From: Jackrogersella multiformis
Taxonomy: Eukaryota > Ascomycota > Sordariomycetes > Xylariales > Hypoxylaceae
Direction of reading: 5' to 3'
Assembly (NCBI GenBank): GCA_902806575.1
Contig: CADCXD010000005.1
Span: 992,001 to 1,056,000 of the forward strand
Length of the DNA: 64,000 nt
This document shows, piece after piece, positions 1 to 10,857 of this stretch. How positions within the stretch are numbered: position 1 is the stretch's first letter; every line of letters begins with the position of its first letter. The notes under the pieces were generated by a model, which saw nothing but the letters and a program-made list of their open reading frames with translations, was not told the origin of the DNA and searched no databases. The translations under genes and the position numbers were made by a program.

Positions 1-149
1 AACTGGTTATCTTCCCTCTATCACGACATACCAACTATTCGAGAATCGTCTGATACCACCAGCACCTTCAACCGCCACGTGAGTTTACCAATATCCATCG
101 TCTGAAAGTGTCATTTTTTTATATTCTGGTCTGACTTTTAGTCGTCAGC

Positions 150-1559
150 ATGGCCTCGCAAGGATCAGATGCTGTCGGCATAACCGAGGTAGGTAGCTAT
201 ACCTTTTCGCATCTACGAGCGGAAAGAGCTGTTAGAAGAGCCGAGGAGGTAGGTCTACTTCGCAAGCTAGTACCGAAGGTAGAATTGCTAATTTGTCTCA
301 AGCGATCGGCTCGCTCAGACTTTGTCCACAATCCTAAAAGCAAGAAAACGTGGAAGGTACCAAACAATGACGGATGGGAGGTAACCGACTACGACGGCAG
401 CACCAACGGTACCACTGATCTCTCTTTCTGGGGACAGAGTAAGATGCTAGGGCAGCCACCTCCCGTCCCCGAACTTGAGCCCGTATCTCGGAACCCGGGT
501 ATGGTTCCTTCCAAACCCATAGGCGACTTTGGACAATTACCCATGGAGGTCCGTCTTCTGATCTGGGAGAGAATCTTGGTCTCCCCTCATGACATTCTCG
601 TATGTACGGGTTGGTCTCAGGTGTACCCACGAAAGAAGCCTGGTCTGGATACTCGAATCCTTCGCACCTGTAAACTCTTTCACCAGGAAGGACTATCGGT
701 TCTCTATGGCCGGAATACTTTCTCGTACGACCTTCGCGACCCGGCACAGAGCGTCGTTTATATTTTGTACCCATACCTTTGGTCCTCTCTCTTCAACCGA
801 GTTCAAGAATTGATTCCTCTCGAAGAGTACGGCCACCTGATCCGCCACATCAAGATCAACGTCCCTGGAACCGACTTTGGTAACCAGAGTGTGGAGCGTT
901 TCAAAAATGCCATCACCGCATTCCTTCCGGGCCATGGCCTACACCGGCCAGCCTCCCTCCAAACACTCACGCTCGCTATCACCGCGTACGTACAGAAGGA
1001 CTGGTACCCGCCTATGACATGCCATGACAATGTGATGCTCCAATATCTTGGCCATTACACCGAATTCACAAGTGCACTCCATAATCTCAACGTCAAGTAC
1101 ATCCGCGCCGTAGCTGTCGATGTTCAAAGCAACGTATATGAGCATGTGGTCGACCTTTCGCATTCCTACGAACAAAGAGAGAAGCAGCAGCCTGTCAGAG
1201 AGGAAAAGGCCCGCGAAGAGAAGAGAAACATTGATCTGCTCGACGTCCGTTTTATGGACATACTCAGACACGGCCAAGGATATGCCAACCGTGAGAAGCT
1301 ATTGTGGAAGTTCTTAGAGACGGAGATCGTCGATAAGCATGTCGACGACAATGATTATGATTCGAAGACATGGATAGAACAAGAACCCCTTCTAAAGCTC
1401 GGAAACAGCCTCGATTTCGCATCTTCTAGAGTACATAGGTACATTAGTGGGCAGCTCCCGGAGGATGAAGTTAGAGAGTGGTTGGAGGGCAAGCCGGCGG
1501 GAGACAGTGTCGTCGCCAACACTGGTGAGGAGGAAGACCACATCTCTAACGATGAATAA
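150..1559 (+). CDS. 2EXR/F-box-like hypothetical protein
   Basis: A 469-residue open frame. Around residues 129-200 it has the pattern of the fungal 2EXR (F-box-like) family: an LPMEVRLLIWERIL helix, then ILRTCKLFHQEG and LSVLYGRNTF. Proteins of this class are abundant in Pezizomycotina and their function is mostly unknown. The C-terminal half has charged, helix-prone stretches (about residues 340-365) and an acidic tail. The ATG at 150 lies just after an acceptor-like CTTTTAG, and GAGGTAGGT donor-like sites fall inside the first 60 codons, so the N-terminus may be wrong and an extra intron is possible. The start of the gene could also lie left of the window. The family call is moderately sure and the exact model less so. 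Confidence 0.6.
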   Translation: MASQGSDAVGITEVGSYTFSHLRAERAVRRAEEVGLLRKLVPKVELLICLKRSARSDFVHNPKSKKTWKVPNNDGWEVTDYDGSTNGTTDLSFWGQSKMLGQPPPVPELEPVSRNPGMVPSKPIGDFGQLPMEVRLLIWERILVSPHDILVCTGWSQVYPRKKPGLDTRILRTCKLFHQEGLSVLYGRNTFSYDLRDPAQSVVYILYPYLWSSLFNRVQELIPLEEYGHLIRHIKINVPGTDFGNQSVERFKNAITAFLPGHGLHRPASLQTLTLAITAYVQKDWYPPMTCHDNVMLQYLGHYTEFTSALHNLNVKYIRAVAVDVQSNVYEHVVDLSHSYEQREKQQPVREEKAREEKRNIDLLDVRFMDILRHGQGYANREKLLWKFLETEIVDKHVDDNDYDSKTWIEQEPLLKLGNSLDFASSRVHRYISGQLPEDEVREWLEGKPAGDSVVANTGEEEDHISNDE

Positions 1560-2012
1560 GGGGGAGTATAAGTGAAACCATCTCTGCACTTTCACGTCTT
1601 TGTGGCTGGATGGAAGAGACAAGAGGTGAATATCGACTACAGTGGTTTTAATCTGGCTTCATGCTCAAAACCTAGTACAAAGGTCTCTTGCAGACTTTGA
1701 GTTCTTCTGTCTAGCTTGTCTATGTTGCTTTTAGATTTCAGATTCATCTTAATGAATATTCATTTGCAGAATTCAGCTCGTACCTCTTGGTGGATTATTA
1801 TGGGTCCTATGTGATAACCTCTAAGCTCTCTGTCTATTGCCATCTGCCTTATCGTTAAACGATAAATGGTTGCTGATCTAATGTGCATGGGCTTGTCGTG
1901 ATATTCTTGGATTATTCATGCAATTATGTCAGTAAATCTTCTGTATTTCATAAGCCCTTTCAACTCCTATGATATGCTGTGACATGCTCTACCTTGTTTC
2001 CATTACACCATC
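1560..2012. other. intergenic, convergent 3' ends
   Basis: About 450 bases between the 3' ends of the 2EXR-like gene and POL31. The stretch is AT-rich. I see no coding signal or repeat in it. Confidence 0.6.
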
Positions 2013-3709
2013 CTAAACAGCGACAATCTTGACTTTTGTAACTTCCAGCGTCTCGGAATCTACCAGCACTATCTCCTGTGTGGCTGCAAAAGATGGGATA
2101 GTGATAAGCCGTACGACCTGTTTGTCAGGGCCTTTGATGACCTTGGTGCCGAATTCGGGCTGGCAGCCCACGAAATAAAGGTGCGGACACGTCTGCATGA
2201 CAAACGGGTCGTCGTCTTGGAATGGATAGCTCCCTAGCGAGGGTAATTAGCAAGGCACAACAATATAAATATGTATAATCAACCTACATAAAGTATCAGG
2301 GGCTGTCGGGGCACAGCATCGCCACCTGCACATAGCCTCCATCATACCGAGGCGGTCATCACTGTCGACGTACTTGAAGATGTCGTCAACATTCTGGCCA
2401 CCGGTTCCTAGGACCCTCCATCCTTCAATCTCCCCTTCCCACGGGTTTGTTACCGTGTCGAACCAACCTACGTCTGAGGATGCGGGCTCAGCGGTATAGG
2501 GCCTCGAGTGAGGAAACATAGCTGGGTGTATCGCCTGCTGAGGGTAACTAGCATTCGCAGGATCCTGTGCACCGGGAAGCAATGTGACTGGCATCGTGGG
2601 TAGCAAGGCCGAGAGGAATTCATCCAAGAGTTGCGAGGGTAGGGCATTGTATGCACTACTATCGTATCCGTATTTCTTGTGTGCTTTCTTCTCGGTCATA
2701 TCCTCGTCCGTTGCTCTTCTCTCCTCGAGGGAGATCGAATTTCCGGCAATAACCAACCGGCTTATCTGAGATAACTCCTGTTGCGCTGTAGGATCTAAGG
2801 ACTCCCCTAACAGGTATTCTAATAGTAGACTGAGCTCGATGGCATGGGATGCGTCGCTGCCGGAAAACCCTAGACCAGACACAATTGCTATTTTACCTCC
2901 ACTTCCTTTGGATTGGACACCGGTCATTTTGACATCGTCGTCCTTTGGCTCAGCTTTGACTTTCTTTATGCTGCCACTAGCGGCTAGTGACCTAGATAGA
3001 GCCCAACGAACTGGCTGCGGAGGTAGATCTGGGAATTTCAGGTCAATCACTTCCAGCTCGCCGTCTGCATTCTCGGTACCCATGGCAGCCATGATACAGC
3101 CAGTGACGAGAATCACCGAGTTCAATATATCACCCACGAGACGTATACGGCCGGACTCGTCCTCGAGTGTGATAGCATCAGAGCCGTCTTCTGAGTAGTA
3201 CTTCTTATTCGATATGGGCGCCGAGAGCCATCGCTAGAAAGAGAACAGAAATATTAGACAGATCAGGAAAAGGAAATACGGCTGCTCGGCCACATACATC
3301 CTTAGAAACGTCCTCGAGAATGTTGGGTTTTAGAGGCATGTCCATATAGACGGTGCCAATAACCCAACACAGCTCGCCCTGTCGAATATCCAGCACCCGC
3401 TCAGCCTTGTTCACCGGCTCGTCTCCTATGACTGTGCCTTCCCACGCGGCAGCTGCTAATTCCTCAAGGGCAGGCTTGATCTTAGTGAGCCTCAGGAAGT
3501 ACATATCAGCAAATTGTTGCTGATAAGGCTTATCCTTGTCAAGTCTAAAAGAGTGCAGGGGTTTGTAATTTGAAGGCGCTCTCTCGAGCTCATCTTCCGG
3601 CTTGCCCCTGTGAACGGTCAGTATAATCGAGCTCAGCTAGTCAGGATAATTAAACCTACGAGGGCTTCCGGAGAAGATTCCCCGGGATACCATCTACTGT
3701 AGTCATCAT
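2013..3709 (-). CDS. POL31: DNA polymerase delta small (B) subunit
   Basis: Second subunit of replicative DNA polymerase delta (POLD2/Pol31/Cdc1), bridging the catalytic subunit and the third subunit in the nucleus. I read four exons on the minus strand. Exon 1 begins MMTTVDGIPGNLLRKPS; the following exons carry the OB-fold part (PYQQQFADMYFLRLTKIKPAL, then GELCWVIGTVYMDMPLKP). The next exon opens with RWLSAPISNKKYYSEDGSD and holds the inactive phosphoesterase domain (IAIVSGLGFSG, LVIAGNSISLEE, VTLLPGAQDPANASYPQQ, GTGGQNVDDIFKY). The last exon is WSYPFQDDDPFVMQTCPHLYFVG, the usual C-terminal signature. Introns of about 50-75 bp lie at roughly 3608-3658, 3238-3300 and 2236-2290. It is divergent from YTM1, with two ACGCGT boxes about 100 bp upstream. 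Identification is firm; exact splice bases are predictions. Confidence 0.93.
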
Positions 3710-4268
3710 GAATTCATATCATTGACATTATTGGTTTAGATTTTATTAGGTAGATTGAAAACATAAGTATAAGAATTGAACTGTGAAGGAAATGCACTGA
3801 AAGAAACGCGTTCACAAGACGGAGACGCGTTTTTGGCGTTAATTGACTGTGGCTGTGCAACAGCTGTCTGTCATGTGGCTTAACATACCAGATACCTGGG
3901 TACTCTACCTAGGTACATAGTGCTAGGTACAAGGTAGGTATATAGGTAGGTACCGACCTAATACAAACACTCTGATTGGTTAAGACCCCTGCATCGCGGG
4001 GTACAAGCTGCATGTGAATTTTGGAAGGCTGGACCCATGAAATGCATATGAGAATTTTCTCCACCATGCTATCGATAAGAAAAAAAGTTCCTGGTTGTTA
4101 ACTTACATCTCGAAATTACAACCTCGAAATCACGAAATCACAATATTGAAAATTGTCGACACAAGGTATACCTTTACCTTACGAGCAAACTTTCTACATC
4201 AAATTCTTCCGTCGTAAATACCTAGTAACTCTTACCTCCTTCAAGATCTCCAACAACATACGAGAACG
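3710..4268. other. divergent promoter region POL31/YTM1
   Basis: About 560 bases between two divergent starts. It contains the MCB pair, a cluster of TACCTAGGTA-type palindromes (about 3890-3960) and pyrimidine/AT-rich leader sequence before YTM1. Confidence 0.6.
3806..3830. promoter_or_regulatory. paired MCB (ACGCGT) boxes upstream of POL31
   Basis: Two ACGCGT hexamers at 3806-3811 and 3825-3830, about 97-121 bp upstream of the POL31 ATG, followed by an E2F/SBF-like TTTGGCG at about 3832. MCB boxes are bound by MBF in yeasts and drive G1/S expression of replication genes. The sites are seen; their function here is inferred. Confidence 0.6.
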
Positions 4269-5811
4269 ATGGATTCGTCCATAGACCAGCCGGAAGCGGC
4301 CGAGCCCCAGCAGCTTAGGGTCAACTTCACGACAACGTCCCCCGACCTACAATTACCAGAGGGTCGAACTCAATTGCTCGTGCCGGCAGGTCAGTCTTCA
4401 TCATATTCATGAATTGTAACACCGCGAACTAATGATACGTATAGATATCAAGCGCTATGGCCTATCAAGAGTCCTCAACTCCGAGTCCATGCTCAACACC
4501 CCGTCGCCCATACCCTTCGACTTCCTCGTCAACGGCAGCTTCCTGCGCACCTCCCTAGAAGACTACCTCAAGGCAAATGGCCTATCAGCCGAAACCACAG
4601 TAACCGTGCAGTACGTGCGCAGCTTAATACCGCCCGTCTACCAGGCCAGCTTCGAGCACGACGATTGGGTCAGCGACGTCGATGTCTTGTCCGCGAGCTC
4701 GCGCGCGGGCGTCTGGAGCGGCCGTAACTTTTATACGGGCCAAGACAGGATTCTTTCCGCATCGTACGACGGGCTGTTGAGGGTATGGAATAACTCGGGG
4801 AACGTGATCGCCACCTCGCCGGCCGGCAGCCTGGGCGGCCACAGCGCCAGCATCAAATCTGCCAAGTTCCTAACTGTTTCGCACGTCGCGTCGGCTGGGC
4901 TCGACCGCACCGTCCGGATATGGAAATATACCGAATCGGATGATTACCTCTCGGGCATACTGAAGCCGACGCTGGAGCTCTACGGCCACAAGGCATGTGT
5001 CGAGTCGCTCGACGTCCACAGCCCAACGGGGCGCGTCCTCAGCGCGGCGAGTGATGGCAGCATCGGTCTCTGGACGACATCGAGATCCTCCGCGCCTGCC
5101 GCACCAGCCGACCTCCTCCCCGGTGCCAACGCCCCCGTCTCCAAGAAGCGCAAGATCGCCTCTTCCTCGGCCGCGGCCCAGCGCGGCCCGCTCTCGCTCA
5201 TCCAGCCGCACACGTCGGCCGCCTCGGCCGTGCTCTTCGACCCGTCCGACGCCACGGTCGCGTACTCGGCCTCGCAAGACCACACTATCCTCACCATCGA
5301 CCTGACGACGTCCAAGGTCGAGAACGTGATCACAACCTCGCACCCGCTGCTCTCGCTGTGCGCGCTGCAGCGCGGCGCAGGCGGCGGATCCGGCGTGCTG
5401 CTCGCGGCCGGCACGTCGGCGCGGCACGTGACGCTGGCGGACCCGCGCGCCAACGCGGCCACCACGTCGGTCATGACGCTGCGCGGCCACCGCAACATGG
5501 TCGGCGCGCTGAGCGCCTCGCCCGACAACGAGTACAGCCTGGTGTCCGGCTCGCACGACGGCACGTGCCGGGTGTGGGATCTGCGCAGCGCGCGCGCCGG
5601 CGCCAAGGCCGAGGGCGGCGGCACCGTCAGCGAGTCCGTGTACGTCGTCGAGCGCGAGAGCCAGAAGGGCAGCAGCAACAAGAGCGACGTGCCCGGTCGC
5701 GGCGCCAAGGTGTTTGGCGTGGCGTGGGATAAGGCCTGGGGCATCGTGAGCGCCGGCGAGGATAGGATGGTGCAGATTAATAAGGGGAGGGATCTGCTCG
5801 CGGCCGACTAG
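4269..5811 (+). CDS. YTM1: ribosome biogenesis protein YTM1 (WD40)
   Basis: Nucleolar WD-repeat protein, the homologue of yeast Ytm1 and human WDR12 of the Nop7-Erb1-Ytm1 (PeBoW) complex, needed for 60S subunit maturation. Exon 1 starts at the ATG at 4269 (MDSSIDQPEAAEPQQLRVNF). A short intron (about 4389-4443) leads into IKRYGLSRVLNS. The N-terminal NLE domain, which Rea1 engages in this family, covers about residues 15-100 (IPFDFLVNGSFLRTSLEDYL). WD repeats follow: DRILSASYDGLLRVWN, SAGLDRTVRIWK, VLSAASDGSIGLW, YSASQDHTILTID, SLVSGSHDGTCRVWDLRS. Between repeats is a basic KKRKIASSS nuclear-signal-like segment. The second half is much more GC-rich than its surroundings, which produces long antisense shadow frames. 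Confidence 0.95.
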
Positions 5812-6453
5812 CCGGTAGGCCCGTTGCTAACTAGGACTAGGACTAGGACGGAGCAGGGCGGACGTGGGGGTAAGGTTAGCAAGCTGGTTGATATGAACCT
5901 GCAGAGTGTCTCAGAGTAGTTAGCGAGCTGAGAGGAAAAGGCAGGCGTGTTGAATACCTAATATACCCCCATTTGATGATATGCTGTGTCGTATGGATAT
6001 ACGAGCGTGTTCGTGATACTCCACTTACTAGTGTTCCCTACCTAACTCTCGAGTGCTTATAATTTACTATTCGAGCGATTAACATCAGCACCTACATGAT
6101 AGATACTTATTCAACCTAGACAAGGCAATGTCTACAATACGCCGAATTAGAATATCGAGAGGTTGGATTTTTCTTTCATTCTCATCATAGTACATAGCTA
6201 AAACCCTGACCTATATATACGAGCTCAGAACACATACTCAAGGATTTGATGCATTTCTGGCTACTATCACCAATTAGCTATTCAGCGGGTTGATAAGCAA
6301 TCCTACGCCATCCAATATATCTGGAGACCATTATAAATGGCCAGCCCATTTGCTGGATAACTGATCCTCGGGTGACTACCCTGGAGATATCAACAGCTCC
6401 CATACAGGGCTATTAAGTCGGAAGACCACCATAAAAGCTCAGTATAAGCATCA
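5812..6453. other. intergenic, convergent 3' ends
   Basis: About 640 bases between YTM1 and the exonuclease gene, both ending here. AT-rich, with no coding signal. A short imperfect CTAGGACTAGGACTAGGA triplet lies just after YTM1. Confidence 0.55.
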
Positions 6454-8126
6454 TTAACTCGGAGCCAAGACGGCAGCAGCGACATGGGGCCACCGCGAGC
6501 GTAGTGAGCCTTCGGTTATCGTACTCGCGATTTCTATACGCAGCCTCTCTATATCGACGGGTAGCTTCTCGAGTTGAATCGCGGCGAGGACATAGCCGAC
6601 GACTGTACTAGTTTTCAGGGGGGGGTCCCGCACCAGCCTCGCTATGGTCTGAGGGTCGAGGCCCTGATCTTGCCACATGTAGTATGCGCGTAGTTGTGCC
6701 AAGGTTGCTCGTACATCAGGGTGGGCGGCTTTATAACAAGCCACGCGGTCTTCGGCAATCTCTACCCGGGAGTCCTTAGGAGCCGGGGGTGATTTAGAAG
6801 ATGTGCTTTTCGATTTAGCAGTTACCGTAACCTCTAGCTCCGTTTCCTCTATTGCGTCCACGACTACGTCGTCATTTGTGGCCAGCTCCAAGTTGTCCGC
6901 TAGGCGGATGGGGATATTGAGTTCCGCGTGATACGGAGTGGGTGGACAAGGAACGAGTTGTTTCCTATGATACTCGAGAGTGGCATAGAGTTGTAATCCG
7001 GCGTAGGCATCCGATGATGAATCTATAATACTGTGTGTGAGATTGGAAGTGGTGGAGTGAAAAGCAATAGCTTACATATGACCTGGTCCAATTTCAGAGG
7101 CTTGGTCCAATCGCTTGATCGAACGTCAGGGCCCTTATAAAGAGGCAGACGCAAATATTGCTCTACCTGAGTCGCTAGGGGTATAAGCTTCTTGTTTATT
7201 TCATTGTGCCGGCCCTCGGCGGAATAGGTAACGAGCTTATACAGGTGGCTCAGCTCCAGCAGCCCCTTTGAGTCGACCCGTAAAAAGTTTCGTAACCTAG
7301 TTGCGTCTCCTTTTATAGCGACGCCGGTTTTAGTAATATTCGAATCCTCCATAATTGCTCTAAATACGGGACCGACCAGATCCTCTTTGTCGGGGAAAAG
7401 GGCGACGTGGAAGAGTCCAATACGACTCGGACTTGCTAGTTGAATCAACGAGACGTTCTTCTTAGCTCCTTGCCATTTCATCGAGTCCGCAGCCCATTCT
7501 AGGTCAAAGCCAAGGACCTTCTCGTCTTTGAAGTAATCCTGGCAAACTCGTTCCATCGTATGTATGGTTCGACAGTAGTGCACCTTCACCTTCTGCTCCG
7601 TGCCATCTTGTGATGTCGCTCGGTATTGGGCGTAGGACCAGAACGAATCGGTAGATCCAACCGGCGCTTTCTTGGCAGCGTGGAACAAGTCGTCCACCAT
7701 CTTAAATGATAATGGAGAAACGGGAGGCCCGTCGGGAATCAACGTCTCTGAGGATGGAGTTTGCTGATCTGCGAGAATAGCATCTGCATTCTCACCCACC
7801 GTCCCAGCTGTTTCATGCGTACTTCCGACTGATTTTGGCACGTCATGTTCTGACGTCGATAGCAATGGCGATAATCCTTCCAGTTTCGGATATAAAAGAG
7901 AGTTACTCAGATCATCTGATTGAGGTGTGACAGAGTGTGTTTGGTTCGTCGTTGTCGTCGTCGTCGTCGTCGTCGTCGTCGTCTCAGCAACAGCAGCAGC
8001 TCCGTTCGAAGCTCCGTTCGAAGCTTGCGCATCTTGAGGAGCTAAGATTGGTGACCGCGCAACGGGGGAAAACGAGATGCCTCGTGTATGATGCCATAGA
8101 TGATTCTTAGGCGGTGTCGCAGTCAT
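6454..8126 (-). CDS. 3'-5' exonuclease (DEDDy, WRN/RNase D type)
   Basis: Predicted nuclease of the DEDD superfamily. Two exons are read, with an intron at about 7012-7073. The N-terminal ~140 residues are low-complexity, including a run of about 13 threonines. The exonuclease domain shows motif I (VLGFDLEWAAD, D and E ligands), a motif II region (GVAIKGDATRLRNFLRV) and, created by splicing, motif III YSSSDAYAGLQLY (Y-x3-D). A C-terminal helical segment (VACYKAAHPDVRATLAQLRAYYMWQDQGL) resembles the helix-turn-helix/HRDC-like tails of fungal WRN-type exonucleases. All catalytic acidic positions seem present. The first in-frame ATG is at 8126; codons further upstream in the same frame begin only from GTG. 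An additional 5' exon is possible. It is divergent from LSM5. Confidence 0.82.
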
Positions 8127-8850
8127 CCTAGAATTTCGAGAATTTGGAGGCACACAATGGCTATGGAAAGTAATTGATTGTCAATATTCTTCTTACCATT
8201 CATTCCCTCCGTATAAATACTTCTTAAAGGTAGACGAACCGCAAAATGAGGGACGCACGCAAAGCCGTTGAAGATCTCAGAGCATTGCCGGCGACCTCTG
8301 AGCACCTAAGGGACGTCATTGGTAATTAGTGAGTGTTATATCAAAGCGCCGCTCCATGATGACCACGTAGCTAGCGCAAATGACAGAGGCTTCCAAGGTT
8401 ATTTATTAGGCAGACGCGTCGTGGTGGAGGTTTAAAACAGGAGAAATGTGTAAATGAAGTTTGGCGCGAATTCAATTAAACAAGGTCTGGGTCTACCTAG
8501 GTAAGTCGAGTCAAACTTAGTCATCAGTGGATCACCACCTGGGCATCTACACTACCTAGTAAAGGTCGTACCTAGGTACCTTGTAGGGGTCGTACCTTGT
8601 GTACCCAAGTACCTAGGTACTGGAGGTAGGTACTTAGATACTTATATGTAGGTAACGCGTCCACTACTCGCCATCAGGTGACCGGATTTTTACCAACCTT
8701 GGAACTTACAAGCCCAAAGTTACCCATGTACTTAATACTTTACCTTTCCTAGGTATACTTAATTCAACCAACAAGTGCCATCAAAGCCAAGCGCATACCA
8801 AGCCGATATCGTGACAAGACCATCGACGAAGACGAACCTTATCTTCCAAG
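8127..8850. other. divergent promoter region exonuclease/LSM5
   Basis: About 720 bases. Holds many TACCTAGGTA/GGTACC palindromes (about 8490-8660), one AGACGCGTCG (ACGCGT at 8414-8419) and another ACGCGT at 8655-8660. No coding signal. Confidence 0.55.
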
Positions 8851-9380
8851 ATGGCGTCCCAACTTCTACCGTTAGGTACGTAAATCCTTGACCATAGCTA
8901 TAAAAACAAGTGGTGAAACTCACACGCCACAGAACTCATCGACAAGTGCGTCGGCTCAAGGATATGGGTCATCATGAAGGGTGACAAGGGTATTGCATAT
9001 CCGAGTACTCGGAAAGAAGTAAGGTCGTGGCTAATAAGGGACGTTACTAGAATTCAGTGGAACGCTCCTAGGCTTCGACGACTACGTCAGTAAGTGAAAC
9101 GCATAACCCCCCGGCGACGCTGCTCAAGCTGACAATATTCAAAGACATGGTTTTAGAAGATGTGACTGAATTGTATGCGTATGCATGATCATATTCGGTT
9201 GAGCTAGTTCTAACTGGACGCAGTGACTACTCGGGAAACCACACGAAGCTTTCTAAGATCCTGCTAAATGGCAACAACATATGCATGGTAAGTACCTACT
9301 TAAACCCGCTGTAACTAGGATGCTAGGCTCACCATCACCTGTAGTTAATACCAGGAGGAGAGGGTCCTGTAGCTACATGA
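8851..9380 (+). CDS. LSM5: U6 snRNA-associated Sm-like protein LSm5
   Basis: Small Sm-fold protein of the LSm2-8 (U6 snRNP) and LSm1-7 (mRNA decay) rings. It is cut into six short exons: 8851-8875, 8933-8989, 9051-9089, then about 9145-9178, 9230-9287 and 9345-9380. Introns have good GT-AG ends. Joined, the exons give a protein of about 82 residues starting MASQLLPLELIDKCVGSRIW. Sm1 is visible (IWVIMKGDKEFSGTLLGFDDYVNMVLEDV) over two exons and Sm2 as KILLNGNNICMLIPGG. This matches the usual length and ending of LSm5. Each exon is too short to be noticed as an open frame. The identification is firm because the frame stays open through five splices. Confidence 0.9.
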
Positions 9381-9705
9381 TTGGTCTAAACATCAGAAGG
9401 GGAGCTCTACCGCTAAGTAGGAGATTATATTGGTAATGCAATACAGCTCCATAACATTAATACATCGGTCTGAGAATTAAGGAGAAAGTATCTCGTGAAC
9501 TACGAATATCACCGAATTAGGAGGACACAGTGATGATGGTAAAACCGACCAAATACAAGGTCAAGTATATTCATAGGCAAATTATGCCATCAACTATGGC
9601 AATATCAAATAACAACCATAACGCCAGGTATCTTCCCTGCCTTGTCCATTATGAATTGTGAGAACGCCGCGCCTGAAAATGCCATGCCGTTGTAATAAGG
9701 GGACA
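9381..9705. other. intergenic, convergent 3' ends
   Basis: About 325 bases between the LSM5 and RPB11 stops. No recognisable feature. Confidence 0.5.
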
Positions 9706-10857
9706 TTATGGTTTGCCGGCACCACCGGCGTTATCATCTCCCGCGCCAGCCATACGGCGAAGCTCGTACTCCCGGGTGAAGTTCTGCGCCAGTTGTCCAA
9801 GAGAGGCAACGAGCTGCTTGCACACATCGACGAAGACCTCGCGAGGCGTGATGGTGCCATCGGTCTGGAGGCGAATCAAGACTTCGGGGACATTGGGATG
9901 GGCCACTATGCGAAGATTAGAATACTCATTCTCATTCTCATTATATTTGCCAAGTAGGTAAAAAAGCCTTACCCTTGTAGCCTGCCATCATCACATGAGG
10001 GTGTTGCTTGAAGTGCTCGGCTAGGAGATTGCCGATGGTGTGGTCTTCCTTCAAGATGATGAAGTCCGAGGTGTTGGACATGCCTTAGATATATCAGTGT
10101 CGAGTATCATTAAATTGCCGGATGAAGATTCTTACCTGCGAAGGGCTTCTCGGTGATCTTCTTCTCCCCCTCGTTGAGAAGGAAAAGCTCGAAGCTGAGA
10201 GATAGTTAGCTTGCGGTCACATATTGAAACCAAAGAGGCTCTTCTGACGGGCCAGGCTTGTTGTCGTGGCGGCCCTTCTCAAGTGATTCATAGTTCTTCT
10301 TGGTAGATCGACTCATCTTGAATGATAATGGAAACAGGTGCCGTTTCCTTTCCTATTCGGTAGATTGGTAGGGTTTGGTGTAGGGTAGAGATTTTAGGTA
10401 TTGAGAAAAGAATGGTGATGATGATGGTGGTAGAAGGAGGAAGGAAAGGGCGAGTGTAGAGACCATTTGGAAGGCACGCAGGCTGATGTATAAAGAGGGA
10501 AAGAGGGAAAGCACAGTTGCCAACATGTTCTAAAAACCGGTCCATGGTTTGTTGAACAATCATGCTGACGATGGTGTCGACGATAGTGCGTCGACGTCTC
10601 GATGATATCTGTAATGAGTTTCAAGGATAGGAACTAGGAAGTATAGTTGCTATTCCTAAGCTCGGGGGGCTGCCTCGTCCTCTCATAACAAAGGATACAA
10701 ATATGCGCCTTCCCTTGGGATCACGACAGTTGTATTCTCCCATATGCCTTCCTGTGTTATCTGAACGCGAAAGGAAAGGGGAAGGGACGATGCGAAATGC
10801 GAAATACGAAATAAAGTAACGGATATGAAATATCACTAACCGGTCTGGCGCATTCAT
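9706..10857 (-). CDS. RPB11: RNA polymerase II subunit RPB11
   Basis: Core Pol II subunit that pairs with Rpb3 in the assembly platform. Exons read on the minus strand: the start ATG at 10857 gives MNAPDR, then a long intron of about 640 bp, then FELFLLNEGEKKITEKPFAG, MSNTSDFIILKEDHTIGNLL with MMAGYK, and the last exon AHPNVPEVLIRLQTDG to REYELRRMAG. MNAPDRFELFLL is the same opening as yeast Rpb11, and EDHTIGN plus GYKVAHP are family signatures. A second possible start exon (ATG at 10316, MSRSTKKNYESLEKGRHDN) lies inside the long intron. It joins in the same phase through a normal ~55 bp intron with a GCTAAC branch point. The subunit call is strong; which first exon is used is open. Confidence 0.85.

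Noticed and set aside
4870..5744. Long antisense frames (228 and 254 codons) opposite YTM1
   Set aside because: They arise from the GC-rich codons of YTM1; composition is Arg/Ala or Ser/Pro noise and YTM1 is certain.
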